Positions 34,829 to 43,307 of a stretch of 64,000 bases of DNA are shown here, piece after piece. A program made the translations under genes and the position numbers. This DNA comes from Phycisphaeraceae bacterium (lineage in GTDB: Bacteria; Planctomycetota; Phycisphaerae; Phycisphaerales; UBA1924). Below the pieces are notes generated by a model. That model was given only the letters and a program-made list of their open reading frames with translations. It did no database searches and was not told the DNA's origin. Location: the NCBI GenBank assembly GCA_007693965.1, contig RECQ01000036.1:62001-126000 (forward strand), given 5' to 3'. Within the stretch, counting starts at the first letter, position 1, and each line of letters opens with the position of its first letter.

Positions 34829-35773
34829 TCAGCTTCGCTGGGCCTGCAGCCAGTCGATCGTGGCCCGAACGCCGGCGTCGTAGGGCGTGGTGCGGATCTT
34901 GCCGATGAGGTTCTTCAATCGGGCGCCATCGAACCAGACGGGGGCGGCGTAGATGGGGTAGAGCTCTTCGAACCTGCGGATCTCGGGCTTGATGAGTTTG
35001 CCCACGCGCATCATCCAAGGCTTGATGGGGCGGACCTTGAGGCGCCGGCCGCAATAGGCCGCGGCCTTCGCGAGCAGGTCGCTCACGGTGACCGGCCCGG
35101 CGCCGGGGACGATCCAGCGCTCTCCATACGCCTCGGGGCGCGTGGCCAGCTCGACGATCGGGGCGGCGGCGTCGGGCACGAAGATGAATTCACGGGGCGT
35201 GTCGGCGGAGCCGAACCAGCGAGCGCGTCGGCCTGCGAGGATGTCGCGCAGGACGTCGTTCAAAACGCCGGCGCCGGTGCGCGGGCCGTAGAAATCGGGC
35301 AGCTCGGCCACCGCGGCGCCGGCTTCGAGCGCGATGTCCTCCTGCTCCCTGCGGATGAGCCCCTTGTCAGATTCGGGCTGGCGCGGGCTGTCCTCGGTCA
35401 CCGGGTTTGCGCGCACCGGCGTGTACTGCCAGTAGCCGCCGATGACGACGCAGCGGGCGCCGGCGCTCTTGGTCGCGGTGAGCGTGTTACGCGTGAGGGC
35501 GATATGGTCGCGGAACTGATCGAGCGGCAGGCCGATGCAGTGGAAGACAACCGAGCAGCCGTCGGCAGCGCGGACCGCTTCTTCCGTGCGGTTCAGATCA
35601 GCGACGCGGATCTCGACATCCATGGCGCCGAAGTCGCGCTGGAGATTCTCTTCGGAGCGTGAGACGACGCGCGTGCGCACGCCTCGCCGGAGCAGCTCGG
35701 AGGCGATCACACGCCCGGTCGCGCCGGTCGCGCCGAAGATCGCCGCGTTGCCAAGCTCGACGCGTCCTGCCAT
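34829..35773 (-). CDS. NAD(P)-binding epimerase/dehydratase (atypical SDR)
   Basis: 314 residues. The Rossmann motif GATGATGRVIASELL is near the N-terminus, followed by RVVSRSEENLQRDFG. GCSVVFHCIGLPLDQF is the usual second motif. ELPDFYGPRTGAGVLNDV is reminiscent of sugar-epimerase relatives, and FVPDAAAPIVELA is the usual downstream motif. The canonical YxxxK is not clear, as in atypical SDRs of the NmrA or isoflavone-reductase type. The substrate cannot be assigned. It lies upstream of holB, 42 nt away. Confidence 0.8.
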   Translation of the reverse strand: MAGRVELGNAAIFGATGATGRVIASELLRRGVRTRVVSRSEENLQRDFGAMDVEIRVADLNRTEEAVRAADGCSVVFHCIGLPLDQFRDHIALTRNTLTATKSAGARCVVIGGYWQYTPVRANPVTEDSPRQPESDKGLIRREQEDIALEAGAAVAELPDFYGPRTGAGVLNDVLRDILAGRRARWFGSADTPREFIFVPDAAAPIVELATRPEAYGERWIVPGAGPVTVSDLLAKAAAYCGRRLKVRPIKPWMMRVGKLIKPEIRRFEELYPIYAAPVWFDGARLKNLIGKIRTTPYDAGVRATIDWLQAQRS

Positions 35774-35820
35774 AGGGGGAGAGGATACGGGAAATGCGTG
35801 GGGAGGCGGGGGAGGGATGG

Positions 35821-35875
35821 GTGAGCGGTGAAGGTGGGTAGTGAGCAGTGAGCGGTGAGCAGTGGGCGGTGAGCG
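35821..35875. repeat. Tandem 7-mers GTGAGCR
   Basis: Eight units, mostly GTGAGCG, GTGAGCA and GTGGGCG, with one 6-nt unit. They lie between the epimerase start and the inverted repeat at 35893. The sequence differs from the other 7-mer arrays but the unit length is the same. Confidence 0.85.
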
Positions 35876-35892
35876 GACGCGTTCCTGTCTAC

Positions 35893-35966
35893 GCGAGCCG
35901 GGGCGTCCCGCCCCGAGTAGGAATTTTCAAATATTCAAGTTCTCGGGGCGGGACGCCCCGGCTCGC
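35893..35966. repeat. Perfect inverted repeat with 25-nt arms
   Basis: The arms 35893-35917 and 35942-35966 are exact inverted copies (core GAGCCGGGGCGTCCCGCCCC). They are separated by a 24-nt AT-rich loop (GAATTTTCAAATATTCAAG). The arm is the same sequence as the outer arm of the large element at 15981-16269. It ends 4 nt before the aminotransferase stop codon, so it may double as that gene's terminator. Confidence 0.93.
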
Positions 35967-35970
35967 GGGT

Positions 35971-37200
35971 TTATGTCGTCGTCCGTTCGCCTTCGAGCGC
36001 CCGTTCGACGGCGGTCGCGAGGCGCTCGTACTCGGACGCCTCGTTGTAGAGCTGAGCGCTGATGCGCAGCAGGCGCTTCGGGGGCGCCGGCCAGGGAATC
36101 ACCGGGACCTCGATGCCGAACTCCTCCAGCAGCACATCCTGCATGGGGTCGAGGAAGAGCGCGGAGGGTTGCGGGGCGTCGGCGCCGTCCACGAGCGGGA
36201 TCGATGCGATCGAGCCGATCATCTCCTCCGGCGCCGGGATCGCGACGCCGAGCCGCTCGCACAGCACGCGCCGGCTCGCGAGGCACAGCTCGCGGTTGCG
36301 CCTTCGCACCTCGTCCCAACCGCCGGGAAGCAGGCTTCCCATGAAGCGGATGGCCTCGGGCGCCGCCAGCCAGGCGGTGGGGTCGTCGGTGCCCATCCAG
36401 TCGAACTCGACGCGGAAGCGCGAGCGGTCGGTGCGCGGCGAGTTGGCGCCGTGGCTGATGATCGCGGGGCGGATGCGCTCCTGCCGGTCGCGGCGGACGT
36501 GCAGAAACGCCGCGCCCTTCGGCGCGCACACCCACTTGTGCAGGTTTCCCGTGTAATACGCGGCGCCGAGGCGGTCGATGTCGACCTCGACCATGCCGGG
36601 CGAGTGGGCGCCGTCGACCAGCGTGTCCACGCCGCGGGCTTCGAGCTCGCGCACCAGCCGCTCGATGGGGAAGACCAGCCCCGTCTGGCTGGTGACGTGG
36701 TCGAGCAGGGCGATGCGCGTGCGATCGGTGACCATGCTCAGCACCGCCTCGACGACCTGGTCGGGTGAGGCGATCGGGAAGGGAATCTCGGCGACGACCG
36801 GCGTGGCGCCGCTGCGCTCCGCGATGTAGCGCAGCGCGTTGGCGCAGGCGTTGTATTCCTGGTTCGTGGTGAGCAGTTCATCGCCGGGCCCGAAGTCGAG
36901 CGAGCGCAGCACCGCGTTCACGCCGGTGGTGGCGTTGGAGATGAAGGCGAGGTCATCCGCATCGGCGCCGAGGAAGGCGCCCAGCTCGGCGCGGGCGCTG
37001 TCGAGCAATCCTTCCAGATCGCGCACGAAGAAACGCACCCCCTGCCGCTCCATGCGATCGCGCATCGTCTGCTGGAACTCGATCACATGCTTGGGCGTGG
37101 CGCCGAAGGAGCCGTGGTTGAGGTAGGAGACGGCGGGGTCGATCGTCCAGTGGGCGGCGAGGGCGGTCCCGGAGCGGGCGTTGTCGGCTGCAGTGCGCAT
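35971..37200 (-). CDS. Class V aminotransferase / isopenicillin-N-epimerase-like PLP enzyme
   Basis: 409 residues. The opening YLNHGSFGATPKHVIEFQQT is typical of the CefD-like group. NATTGVNAVLRSLDFGPGDE binds the PLP phosphate. VDGAHSPGMVEVDIDRLGA holds the Asp and His that contact PLP. YTGNLHKWVCAPKG contains the probable Schiff-base Lys. The ATG at 37198-37200 was chosen; the longer frame upstream codes Pro/Cys-rich sequence without family likeness. The real reaction (cysteine desulfurase, epimerase or lyase) cannot be decided. Confidence 0.88.
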   Translation of the reverse strand: MRTAADNARSGTALAAHWTIDPAVSYLNHGSFGATPKHVIEFQQTMRDRMERQGVRFFVRDLEGLLDSARAELGAFLGADADDLAFISNATTGVNAVLRSLDFGPGDELLTTNQEYNACANALRYIAERSGATPVVAEIPFPIASPDQVVEAVLSMVTDRTRIALLDHVTSQTGLVFPIERLVRELEARGVDTLVDGAHSPGMVEVDIDRLGAAYYTGNLHKWVCAPKGAAFLHVRRDRQERIRPAIISHGANSPRTDRSRFRVEFDWMGTDDPTAWLAAPEAIRFMGSLLPGGWDEVRRRNRELCLASRRVLCERLGVAIPAPEEMIGSIASIPLVDGADAPQPSALFLDPMQDVLLEEFGIEVPVIPWPAPPKRLLRISAQLYNEASEYERLATAVERALEGERTTT

Positions 37201-37282
37201 GGGCGCAGCATAGAGCGATGGGACGCATGGGACACATGCGGCCCATGCGTCTTCCGGCGAACCCGTGAGACCGACTCGTCGC

Positions 37283-39310
37283 TCAGCCGCCGCCACCCCA
37301 GTTGCCCAGCAGGATGCCGAGGTCCTGCGCGTTCACCACTCCGTCGCCGTTGATGTCGGCTGGGCACGACGCCGGAGGCTCCGGGCAGAAGCCCCAGCTT
37401 CCCAGCAGAATGCCGAGATCCTGCGCGTTCACGACGCCGTCGCCGTTCACATCGCCGGGCACGCCGTCCACCTCGCGCTCGTACGCGCCGATGTCGCACC
37501 CCATGCCCTGCGGCCGGGAGACGCCGCGCTGGTCCACATCAACTTCGCCGTCGGCGCAATCACCGGCGTCGATGGCGATGCTGCCCTTGAGGAGCGCGTG
37601 CGTCATGGTCGGGCCGCCGTTGTCGGCGAGGGGGCCGAGCATGGGGTCGCCGTCCATGCTGTCGAGGTGCGAGATGTTGAAGCCGTCGGCGAAGATGTTG
37701 TGCCCGCCGTCGGTGAAGGGGCCGGAGGCGTCGATGCCGCCGGTGCTTCCGGCGACGATCGAGTTGGTGATCGTGAGAACGCTGTTGAACGCGGCGAAGA
37801 GCCCGGCGCCGTTCTGCCCTCCGGAGTTGCCGACGATTGTGCAGTTGCGAAGCGTGACGCCCGCCTGGCTGGAAATGGCGACGCCGCCGCCGCTGGTCAT
37901 GGCGGTGTTGCCGCTGAAGGTGCAATTCGTCACGACGGCGCTGCCGGAGACGCCGTTGCTGTAGGCGCCGCCGGAAGCGGCGAAGTTGTTCGTGAATGTG
38001 CATCCGCTCATGGTGAGGGTCGCGTTGCTGAAGAGCCCGCCTCCGGGGAAGTCGGTGGAGACGTTGCCGTCGAATGTGGAGTCGATCAGCGTCAACTCGC
38101 CGGCGACTACGGGTCCGCTCAAGGATTGGATCCCGCCGCCGGAGGTGACTGCGGTGTTCTCGATGAACCGGCAGCGTTCGATGTGCGCTTGCCCGCCTTC
38201 CAAGAACACACCTCCGCCGGCGCCGCCGGAGTAGAGCCCGCTTTTGGATACGGTGGCGATCGCATGATTCTCGCGGATCTCGGTGTCGGTGATCGTGAGC
38301 TCGCCCCTGTTCCAGATCCCGCCCCCGGAGGCGCCGATGACGGCGTTGTCTGCGATGAGGCTGTTCTCGATGGTGAGCAAGCCGTCCGAGCTGAAGATCC
38401 CGCCGCCGGCGCTTTCGCCGGTGTTGCCGGTGATCTCGCTCTCGATGATCGTCATTGTTCCGCCGTTGTTGCGGATTCCGGCGCCGCTGCTGGGGGCGAA
38501 GTTGCCGCTGATGACGCACCCGGTCATGTTGAGGACGCCGCTGCTGAAGACGCCTCCGGCGAAGGCGGTGGACTCGTTGTACGAGATGACCGAATCGATG
38601 ATGTGCATGACGCCGTTGTCGCCGAGGTGGACGATCGCGCCGCCTGCAGAGCCGGTGTTCTGTATGAAGTCGCAATCCTCGATGGTGGCGGTGGAGTTGG
38701 AGTTGAAGACCGCGCCGCCGGTTCCCGTGTTGCCCGTGAATGAGCTCCCCGTGATCGCGGTGACGGCGTCGTTGCTCGCGTGGATCGCGCCGCCCGTGCC
38801 GGGCGCCGGATCGGCGGTGTTGTCCTCAAACACGCAGTCGTTCACCGAGAGCGCGCCGCCGTCGTTGCGGATGGCGCCGCCGACGGACTGCAGTCCGTTC
38901 ACGAGCGTCAGATCGTTCAGCGTGAGATCGCCGAGCGCGGTGATGAAGAAGAAGCGGAATTCAGGCGTTCCCATCGCACCGCTTCGCCGGATCTCGGCGC
39001 CGTTGCCGTTGATGGTCAGCGTGCTGTAGATCTGCGGCAGGCCGTTGGCGCCGGAGAACGTGTTGTCAACCTCGGTCAGCACGTACGCGCCATCCGGCGC
39101 GAGGTTGATCGTGTCCAGTTCAGCGTCGGAGAGCACGGTGTTGATCGCGGCGATCAGCCCGGCCGTGTCGCCGTTCGCGACATTGACGCTCCCCGCCCGC
39201 GCAACCCCGCTGAACAGCAACAGCGAGCAGGCGCACACACAGGAAGTCCGGAGGCTCGCTAGGCGCAAAACGCGAACCGCACGACGGTTGAGTTGAATCG
39301 ACTGGAACAA
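37283..39310 (-). CDS. Secreted beta-helix (polymorphic-repeat) protein with C-terminal GC-type dockerin
   Basis: About 675 residues. The start is set by GAGGAGG (complement of 39318-39324) 7 nt before a TTG at 39308-39310. An ATG at 39352 is in frame but lacks such a site. The signal is CVCACSLLLFSGVARA. The body has about 15 repeats like GGGIFSSDGLLTIENSLIAD and SGGGIWNRGELTITDTEI, which form a right-handed parallel beta-helix as in Chlamydia Pmp-type proteins. The end carries two calcium-binding repeats (DVNGDGVVNAQDLGILLGSW and DINGDGVVNAQDLGILLGN) separated by PEPPASCPA: a dockerin of the planctomycete GC type. No cohesin is in the window. Confidence 0.9.
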   Translation of the reverse strand: MFQSIQLNRRAVRVLRLASLRTSCVCACSLLLFSGVARAGSVNVANGDTAGLIAAINTVLSDAELDTINLAPDGAYVLTEVDNTFSGANGLPQIYSTLTINGNGAEIRRSGAMGTPEFRFFFITALGDLTLNDLTLVNGLQSVGGAIRNDGGALSVNDCVFEDNTADPAPGTGGAIHASNDAVTAITGSSFTGNTGTGGAVFNSNSTATIEDCDFIQNTGSAGGAIVHLGDNGVMHIIDSVISYNESTAFAGGVFSSGVLNMTGCVISGNFAPSSGAGIRNNGGTMTIIESEITGNTGESAGGGIFSSDGLLTIENSLIADNAVIGASGGGIWNRGELTITDTEIRENHAIATVSKSGLYSGGAGGGVFLEGGQAHIERCRFIENTAVTSGGGIQSLSGPVVAGELTLIDSTFDGNVSTDFPGGGLFSNATLTMSGCTFTNNFAASGGAYSNGVSGSAVVTNCTFSGNTAMTSGGGVAISSQAGVTLRNCTIVGNSGGQNGAGLFAAFNSVLTITNSIVAGSTGGIDASGPFTDGGHNIFADGFNISHLDSMDGDPMLGPLADNGGPTMTHALLKGSIAIDAGDCADGEVDVDQRGVSRPQGMGCDIGAYEREVDGVPGDVNGDGVVNAQDLGILLGSWGFCPEPPASCPADINGDGVVNAQDLGILLGNWGGGG

Positions 39311-39609
39311 CTGGAAGCCTCCTCGAATCACTGGTTCTCGAACATGCCGCATCGATGCGCGGCCCCCGGGAACGATCGACACGGCGCACTCGAAGAACAG
39401 GAGGCCCACACCACGCGCGGACCTGAACCGAGATGATACGAGAATGACATCGTGATGACAGAATTTTTCACAGACTCGGCGCAGATGACATTGCATTCTT
39501 CGGCGATGCATTGCCCAGATTCACACCCGTGCGCGCCGCGAAGCATGCGTCGTATTCTTTTCGGAACAACGCGAGGCGACCGTGCGTCCGATTCCGGATC
39601 GGCGAAGCA

Positions 39610-39948
39610 TCAGCCCGCGATGTCGAGCGAGCGCCCGAGCGCCAGCGCCGTCGCCGCGGCGTTGCGGTCGGCGGGATGGCGGTACATGGGCAGCGATGCC
39701 TCCGTCGGTCGGGGCTCCGGCGCTGTGAAATCGATGCCGCCGGGCACGACGGCGCCGACGAGCCGCTGGATGTTCGGCGGCGTCTCGGCGCGATTCACGC
39801 CTGTTGGTTGTTCAGTCTGTCGCACGGGGATGGAGTCACGGACCGACGACGCGGCGTCCGGCCGCTGCATGGGCTGCAGCGGCTGAATCTGACGCACGCC
39901 ATAAGCGCGGGCAATGTGGAACGGGTTGCTCGGTCCGTCGATCTGCAT
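39610..39948 (-). CDS. Small protein of unknown function
   Basis: About 112 residues from the ATG at 39946-39948. It is Pro/Ala-rich, with a more structured end (RLVGAVVPGGIDF ... LPMYRHPADRNAAATALALG). No signal peptide or membrane segment is seen. I recognise no family. Codon pattern and ending look gene-like, but support is modest. The 299-nt gap between it and the dockerin gene start (39311-39609) shows no further gene. Confidence 0.45.
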   Translation of the reverse strand: MQIDGPSNPFHIARAYGVRQIQPLQPMQRPDAASSVRDSIPVRQTEQPTGVNRAETPPNIQRLVGAVVPGGIDFTAPEPRPTEASLPMYRHPADRNAAATALALGRSLDIAG

Positions 39949-40053
39949 GGGCCTCCGTGCCCCAAATGTACACCGTATGAATCGGGCGGCCAACGGATTG
40001 CAAATGAATCTTCAAGAAGGTCCGGGAATAGACGAACAGGGAGGTGGAATGCC

Positions 40054-40085
40054 GGAGACAGGAAAACCAACCTCAACCTGTCTCC
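40054..40085 (-). repeat. 9-bp hairpin GGAGACAGG/CCTGTCTCC downstream of tRNA-Leu
   Basis: The arms at 40054-40062 and 40077-40085 flank a 14-nt loop. It lies 34 nt past the 3' end of the minus-strand tRNA and could end its transcript, though no T run follows. Confidence 0.5.
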
Positions 40086-40119
40086 CGCCTCCTGGCGTCC
40101 AGCTCCCATCTCCGACCAA

Positions 40120-40203
40120 TGCGGGCGAGAGGACTCGAACCTCCACGTCCTTTCGGACACGGGAACCTAAATCCCGCGCGTCTGCCAGTTCCGCCACGCC
40201 CGC
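40120..40203 (-). tRNA. tRNA-Leu, anticodon UAG
   Basis: 84 nt on the minus strand. The acceptor stem is GCGGGCG/CGCCCGC with A as discriminator. The anticodon stem CGGGA/TCCCG closes the loop TTTAGGT, giving anticodon TAG. A long variable arm (TGTCCGAAAGGACGT) marks a class II tRNA, and the T loop is TTCGAGT. The 3' CCA is not encoded and must be added by tRNA nucleotidyltransferase. Confidence 0.95.
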
Positions 40204-40361
40204 ATGCCGCCTCCGGCAGACTCGATTGTTGGGCGCCGGCCGCCCCCGTCAACCCCGGCGAGAGAAACCAGGCGCCGATTCCTCCTGCGGCGGGAGTGAG
40301 GTCGATAGGATTGTATGTGGCCAGAGGGTCGCTGAACCCATTACGCAGGGGCATGTTCCCA

Positions 40362-41306
40362 ATGATGATCCGTGACAAATTGGCGCTTTCCATCCCCCCG
40401 CTGCTGTTGCGGCTGGTTCTCGCCGCCACATTCATCTGGGCGGGGTATGGCAAGATCTTCTCGACGATCACCATCGATCCCGAGCAGGCGGCGATCCTGG
40501 CCAACATGGGCGTCTCGATCACGCCCCCGACCATCGACCCCCTGCCCGATGCGCCGGCCGATCCCGCGCCGACACCGGACACGCCCACAGAGCCCCTGCC
40601 GGAGGCCGATCCGCCACGCGATGCGGTGGATCGCGTGCTTGAGGACGCGGAGGATGATCGACGCCGGCATGAGCCACAGGACGCCGACGATCCGGCGAAC
40701 GACGAGGATGTGATCGATGATGAAGCGCCCGATGGCGGCGTCGGCGCCTTCGCGCACGGCGCGTTCCTCATGCTCGCGCAGGATGGCGATGGCGATGAGG
40801 CGACGGAGAAGATCTACACCAGCGCCGATTTCACCGGGCCGGTCGTGGTGCGCCAGGTGTACAGCGTCGCGTTGACGCTCCACCGGGCCGGTCATCCTGA
40901 GGCGGATGGCGCGCAGCCGCTGATTCCCGACTGGATGCTCGACGACTCGCGGCCGGCGCAGCTCGCCTGGGCCGCGGGGCTGACGGAGTTGATCTGCGGC
41001 GTGCTGGTGCTGATCGGCCTGCTCACACGACTTTCGGCGCTGGCGCTGGCCGGCACGATGGCCATGGCGCTGTGGGTGACATCGATCGGCCCGATCGTCT
41101 TTGGTCCGGCCGACACGGCGTCATTCCTCGGCGTGCTGCCGCCACTGGAGAATTTCTCGCCGCAGGCCTGGAACATGTGGCTCTGGCAGTTCGCTCTGTT
41201 GTTGAGCGCCCTGGCGCTGGTCTTCAGCCGCCCGGGGCTGCTGGCGCTGGATGGCCTGCTCTTCGGCGCCAGGCGACCGCACTCGAAGCCGGCGCCCGCG
41301 AAGTGA
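40362..41306 (+). CDS. DoxX-like membrane protein with long acidic insert
   Basis: About 314 residues. Helix 1 (LLLRLVLAATFIWAGYGKIF) fits the DoxX family start. Later helices (ELICGVLVLIGLLTRLSALA, LAGTMAMALWVTS, FALLLSALALVF) complete the four-helix DoxX fold. Between helices 1 and 2 is an unusual insert of about 140 residues, mostly Asp, Glu and Pro (for example DPAPTPDTPTEPLPEADPP), probably facing the periplasm. The ATG at 40362 has AGGGG about 10 nt upstream; ATGs at 40353 and 40365 are alternatives. It precedes the VWA-ExbB-ExbD operon by 37 nt and is probably its first gene. Confidence 0.8.
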   Translation: MMIRDKLALSIPPLLLRLVLAATFIWAGYGKIFSTITIDPEQAAILANMGVSITPPTIDPLPDAPADPAPTPDTPTEPLPEADPPRDAVDRVLEDAEDDRRRHEPQDADDPANDEDVIDDEAPDGGVGAFAHGAFLMLAQDGDGDEATEKIYTSADFTGPVVVRQVYSVALTLHRAGHPEADGAQPLIPDWMLDDSRPAQLAWAAGLTELICGVLVLIGLLTRLSALALAGTMAMALWVTSIGPIVFGPADTASFLGVLPPLENFSPQAWNMWLWQFALLLSALALVFSRPGLLALDGLLFGARRPHSKPAPAK

Positions 41307-41343
41307 TGACGACGGCGCCCGATGCAGCGGCGCGGATGAGGAC

Positions 41344-42354
41344 ATGATCGACCGGCGGGAAGAAGAACACGGCTTTGCGGCGTCGTCACGGCGTGAGCGT
41401 TTCGAGCGCGCCTGGCCCTGGGCGCTCTCGATCGCGCTGCACCTGGGACTGGTGGTGGTCGCGTTCTTCGTGGTGTGGTCAGCGATGACGCCGGAGGACC
41501 CCGGGCCGCCGGCGATGGTCAGCTTCGACGACCCTGATTTCGCGCCGCTGGCGGAGTCGAGCGAGGAGCAGGAACTCCCGGACGCGGCGCCGATGACCGC
41601 GCCGACACGGATTCCCGATGACGCGTCGCTGGAGCTTCCGCCCCTGGACGCCGGCGCCCCGGCGCCCGCAGCGCTCACAACGTCCGAGCCGGTCGAACCC
41701 CTCCGCTTCGAGCGGTCGCAGCCGCCGGAGGTGATGTTCTCCGGCGTCGGCGCCTCGAATGCGCGCGACATCGTGTACGTGGTGGACGCCTCGGGCTCGA
41801 TGATTCCGACCTTCCCCGAGGTGAAGACGGAGCTGCGCCGCTCGATCGAGCGTCTGCACCCGACGCAGCGGTTTCAGTTGATCCTGATCCGCAATTTCGA
41901 CGGCAAGACGCACCAGTGGCCCGAGATCGGGATGGCGGGCTCGCGCGGGCGTCCAGTGCTGCTAGACGCCACCGGCCGCAACAAGCGGGCGGTCTTCGAG
42001 TGGCTTGAGGGCGCCGAGGCGCGCGGGAGCTCCGATCCCACCGGCGCGCTGGAGGCGGCCCTGGCGTTGCGTCCCGATGCGGTCTTCATTCTCACCACAC
42101 GACTTTCGGGCCCTGAGATGAAGGGCGATGTCGACCCCGATCGTGTGCTGGCGTTGCTGGAGCGGCTGAACCCCGCCCACCCGGTCACCGGGAACCGCCC
42201 CGTGGCGATCAAGGCCATCGAGGTGATTGACCAGGATCCCTTCGGACTCATGCGGGCCATCGCAGAGACACACGGAGGCGAGGGCGGGTACAACTTCATC
42301 GATCGGGATGAATACAACCGAAGACGGGGACTCGGGAACGATCGCTCGCCATGA
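41344..42354 (+). CDS. Membrane-anchored VWA domain protein
   Basis: 336 residues. A short basic tail leads to one transmembrane helix (WALSIALHLGLVVVAFFVVW), then an acidic Pro-rich linker of about 90 residues and a VWA domain. The MIDAS motif is VYVVDASGSMIPTFPEV; the domain continues to about residue 310. The layout (N-in helix, Pro/Asp-rich linker, periplasmic domain) is that of TonB/TolA-type proteins, with VWA as the business end. It sits in the slot directly before exbB/tolQ. The start ATG at 41344 follows GAGGA. Its stop overlaps the next ATG by 4 nt. Confidence 0.85.
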   Translation: MIDRREEEHGFAASSRRERFERAWPWALSIALHLGLVVVAFFVVWSAMTPEDPGPPAMVSFDDPDFAPLAESSEEQELPDAAPMTAPTRIPDDASLELPPLDAGAPAPAALTTSEPVEPLRFERSQPPEVMFSGVGASNARDIVYVVDASGSMIPTFPEVKTELRRSIERLHPTQRFQLILIRNFDGKTHQWPEIGMAGSRGRPVLLDATGRNKRAVFEWLEGAEARGSSDPTGALEAALALRPDAVFILTTRLSGPEMKGDVDPDRVLALLERLNPAHPVTGNRPVAIKAIEVIDQDPFGLMRAIAETHGGEGGYNFIDRDEYNRRRGLGNDRSP

Positions 42355-43307
42355 CACGATTGAGAGCCATGCACGCAGAACGGATTGCACCACAAAGACA
42401 CAGAGACACAGAGGAGAAAATGGATGGCGAGCGCCTCCCGGCGCGATCTCCTTCACTTTCAATTCTCTGCGCCTCTGTGCCTCTGTGGTTTTCTTCACGA
42501 GGCGTGATATTCGCAACGGCCGTGATTCTTCTCCTACTGGCGGCGCCGGTGTCGCAGGGCGCCTCCGCTCCTCTGACCATGGCGCAGGCGGACGCCGAGC
42601 CCGTGCGCATCAGCATGGCGGAGGCGTTCTTCATCCAGCGCGATCCGCGCACGGGAGGGGTGGCGTGGATCGGCAGCCTGATCATCTGGTTCCTGCTGCT
42701 GCTCTCGATCGCCTCGCTGGGGCTGATCGGGGCGATGGCGTCGCTAAACCGGCGGGAGCGGATCCTGCCGCAGAAGTTGTCGAGCGATGTGGGCAAGATG
42801 CTGAGCCGGCAGGACGAGCACGGCGCGCTGCTGCGCGTGAAGCGGGATGAATCGTATTTCGCGCTGATCATGCGCGCGGCGCTGCTCGAATCCGCCCACG
42901 GGCACGACGCCATGGTCCGAGCCCTCGAACGCTCCAGCGAGGAGCACACCACCGCCCGCCTGCGCCGTGTCGAGACGCTGAACATCATCGGCGCCGTCTC
43001 GCCCATGATCGGCCTCTTCGGCACGGTGTACGGGATGATCCTGGCGTTCCAGGAGATCGTCGCGGCGGGCGGATCGCCGGAGCCGGTCGGGCTCGCCGCG
43101 GGCATCGGCACGGCGCTGACGACCACCTTCTGGGGGCTCGTGGTCGCCATCCCGGCGCTGGCGGGGTACGCCTTCGTGCGCAACATGATCGACGGCCTGA
43201 CGGCGGAGGCGTCGCTGGTCGCGGAGGATTTGGTCAATCATTTCCGTCCCTCGCCGGGGATCGCCACTGAGGCACAGAGACACGGAGAGGGAGAAGGGAT
43301 GTCGTGA
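42351..43307 (+). CDS. exbB: MotA/TolQ/ExbB proton channel family protein
   Basis: Stator subunit of a proton-driven motor. The body has three helices: IGSLIIWFLLLLSIASLGLI, IIGAVSPMIGLFGTVYGMIL and FWGLVVAIPALAGYAFVRNM. IGLFGTVYGM and GIGTALTTTFWGLVVAIPA are the family signatures. The ATG at 42351 overlaps the VWA stop (ATGA) like other junctions here. However, the first 50 residues are translated from a hairpin repeat (42389-42496) and a signal-like helix (FATAVILLLLAAPVSQGASA) comes only afterwards. A GTG at 42504 is therefore a serious alternative. The last dozen residues also come from a repeat (43266 on). Confidence 0.9.
   Translation: MTRLRAMHAERIAPQRHRDTEEKMDGERLPARSPSLSILCASVPLWFSSRGVIFATAVILLLLAAPVSQGASAPLTMAQADAEPVRISMAEAFFIQRDPRTGGVAWIGSLIIWFLLLLSIASLGLIGAMASLNRRERILPQKLSSDVGKMLSRQDEHGALLRVKRDESYFALIMRAALLESAHGHDAMVRALERSSEEHTTARLRRVETLNIIGAVSPMIGLFGTVYGMILAFQEIVAAGGSPEPVGLAAGIGTALTTTFWGLVVAIPALAGYAFVRNMIDGLTAEASLVAEDLVNHFRPSPGIATEAQRHGEGEGMS
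42389..42496. repeat. CACAGAG hairpin element at the VWA/exbB junction
   Basis: The left arm 42389-42420 (ACCACAAAGACACAGAGACA...) and right arm 42461-42496 (CTCTGTGCCTCTGTGGT core) form an imperfect inverted repeat built from 8-mers such as CACAGAGA and CTCTGTGC. It is translated in frame as the N-terminus of the longest ExbB frame. Confidence 0.85.

Noticed and set aside
37265-38743. 492-codon open frame on the plus strand opposite the dockerin protein
   Set aside because: Its regular pattern mirrors the beta-helix repeats of the real gene; no ribosome site or family likeness.
37700-38800. Possible CRISPR-like or tandem DNA repeats
   Set aside because: The repetition is at protein level (beta-helix rungs) with no constant spacer or identical repeat unit.
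40120-40203. tRNA-Leu as an integration site of a genomic island
   Set aside because: No integrase, no direct repeat of the tRNA 3' end and no change of gene style was found on either side.
39511-40375. Several plus-strand open frames between the dockerin gene and DoxX
   Set aside because: They cross the tRNA gene and have no conserved features; only the minus-strand small protein is kept, at low confidence.
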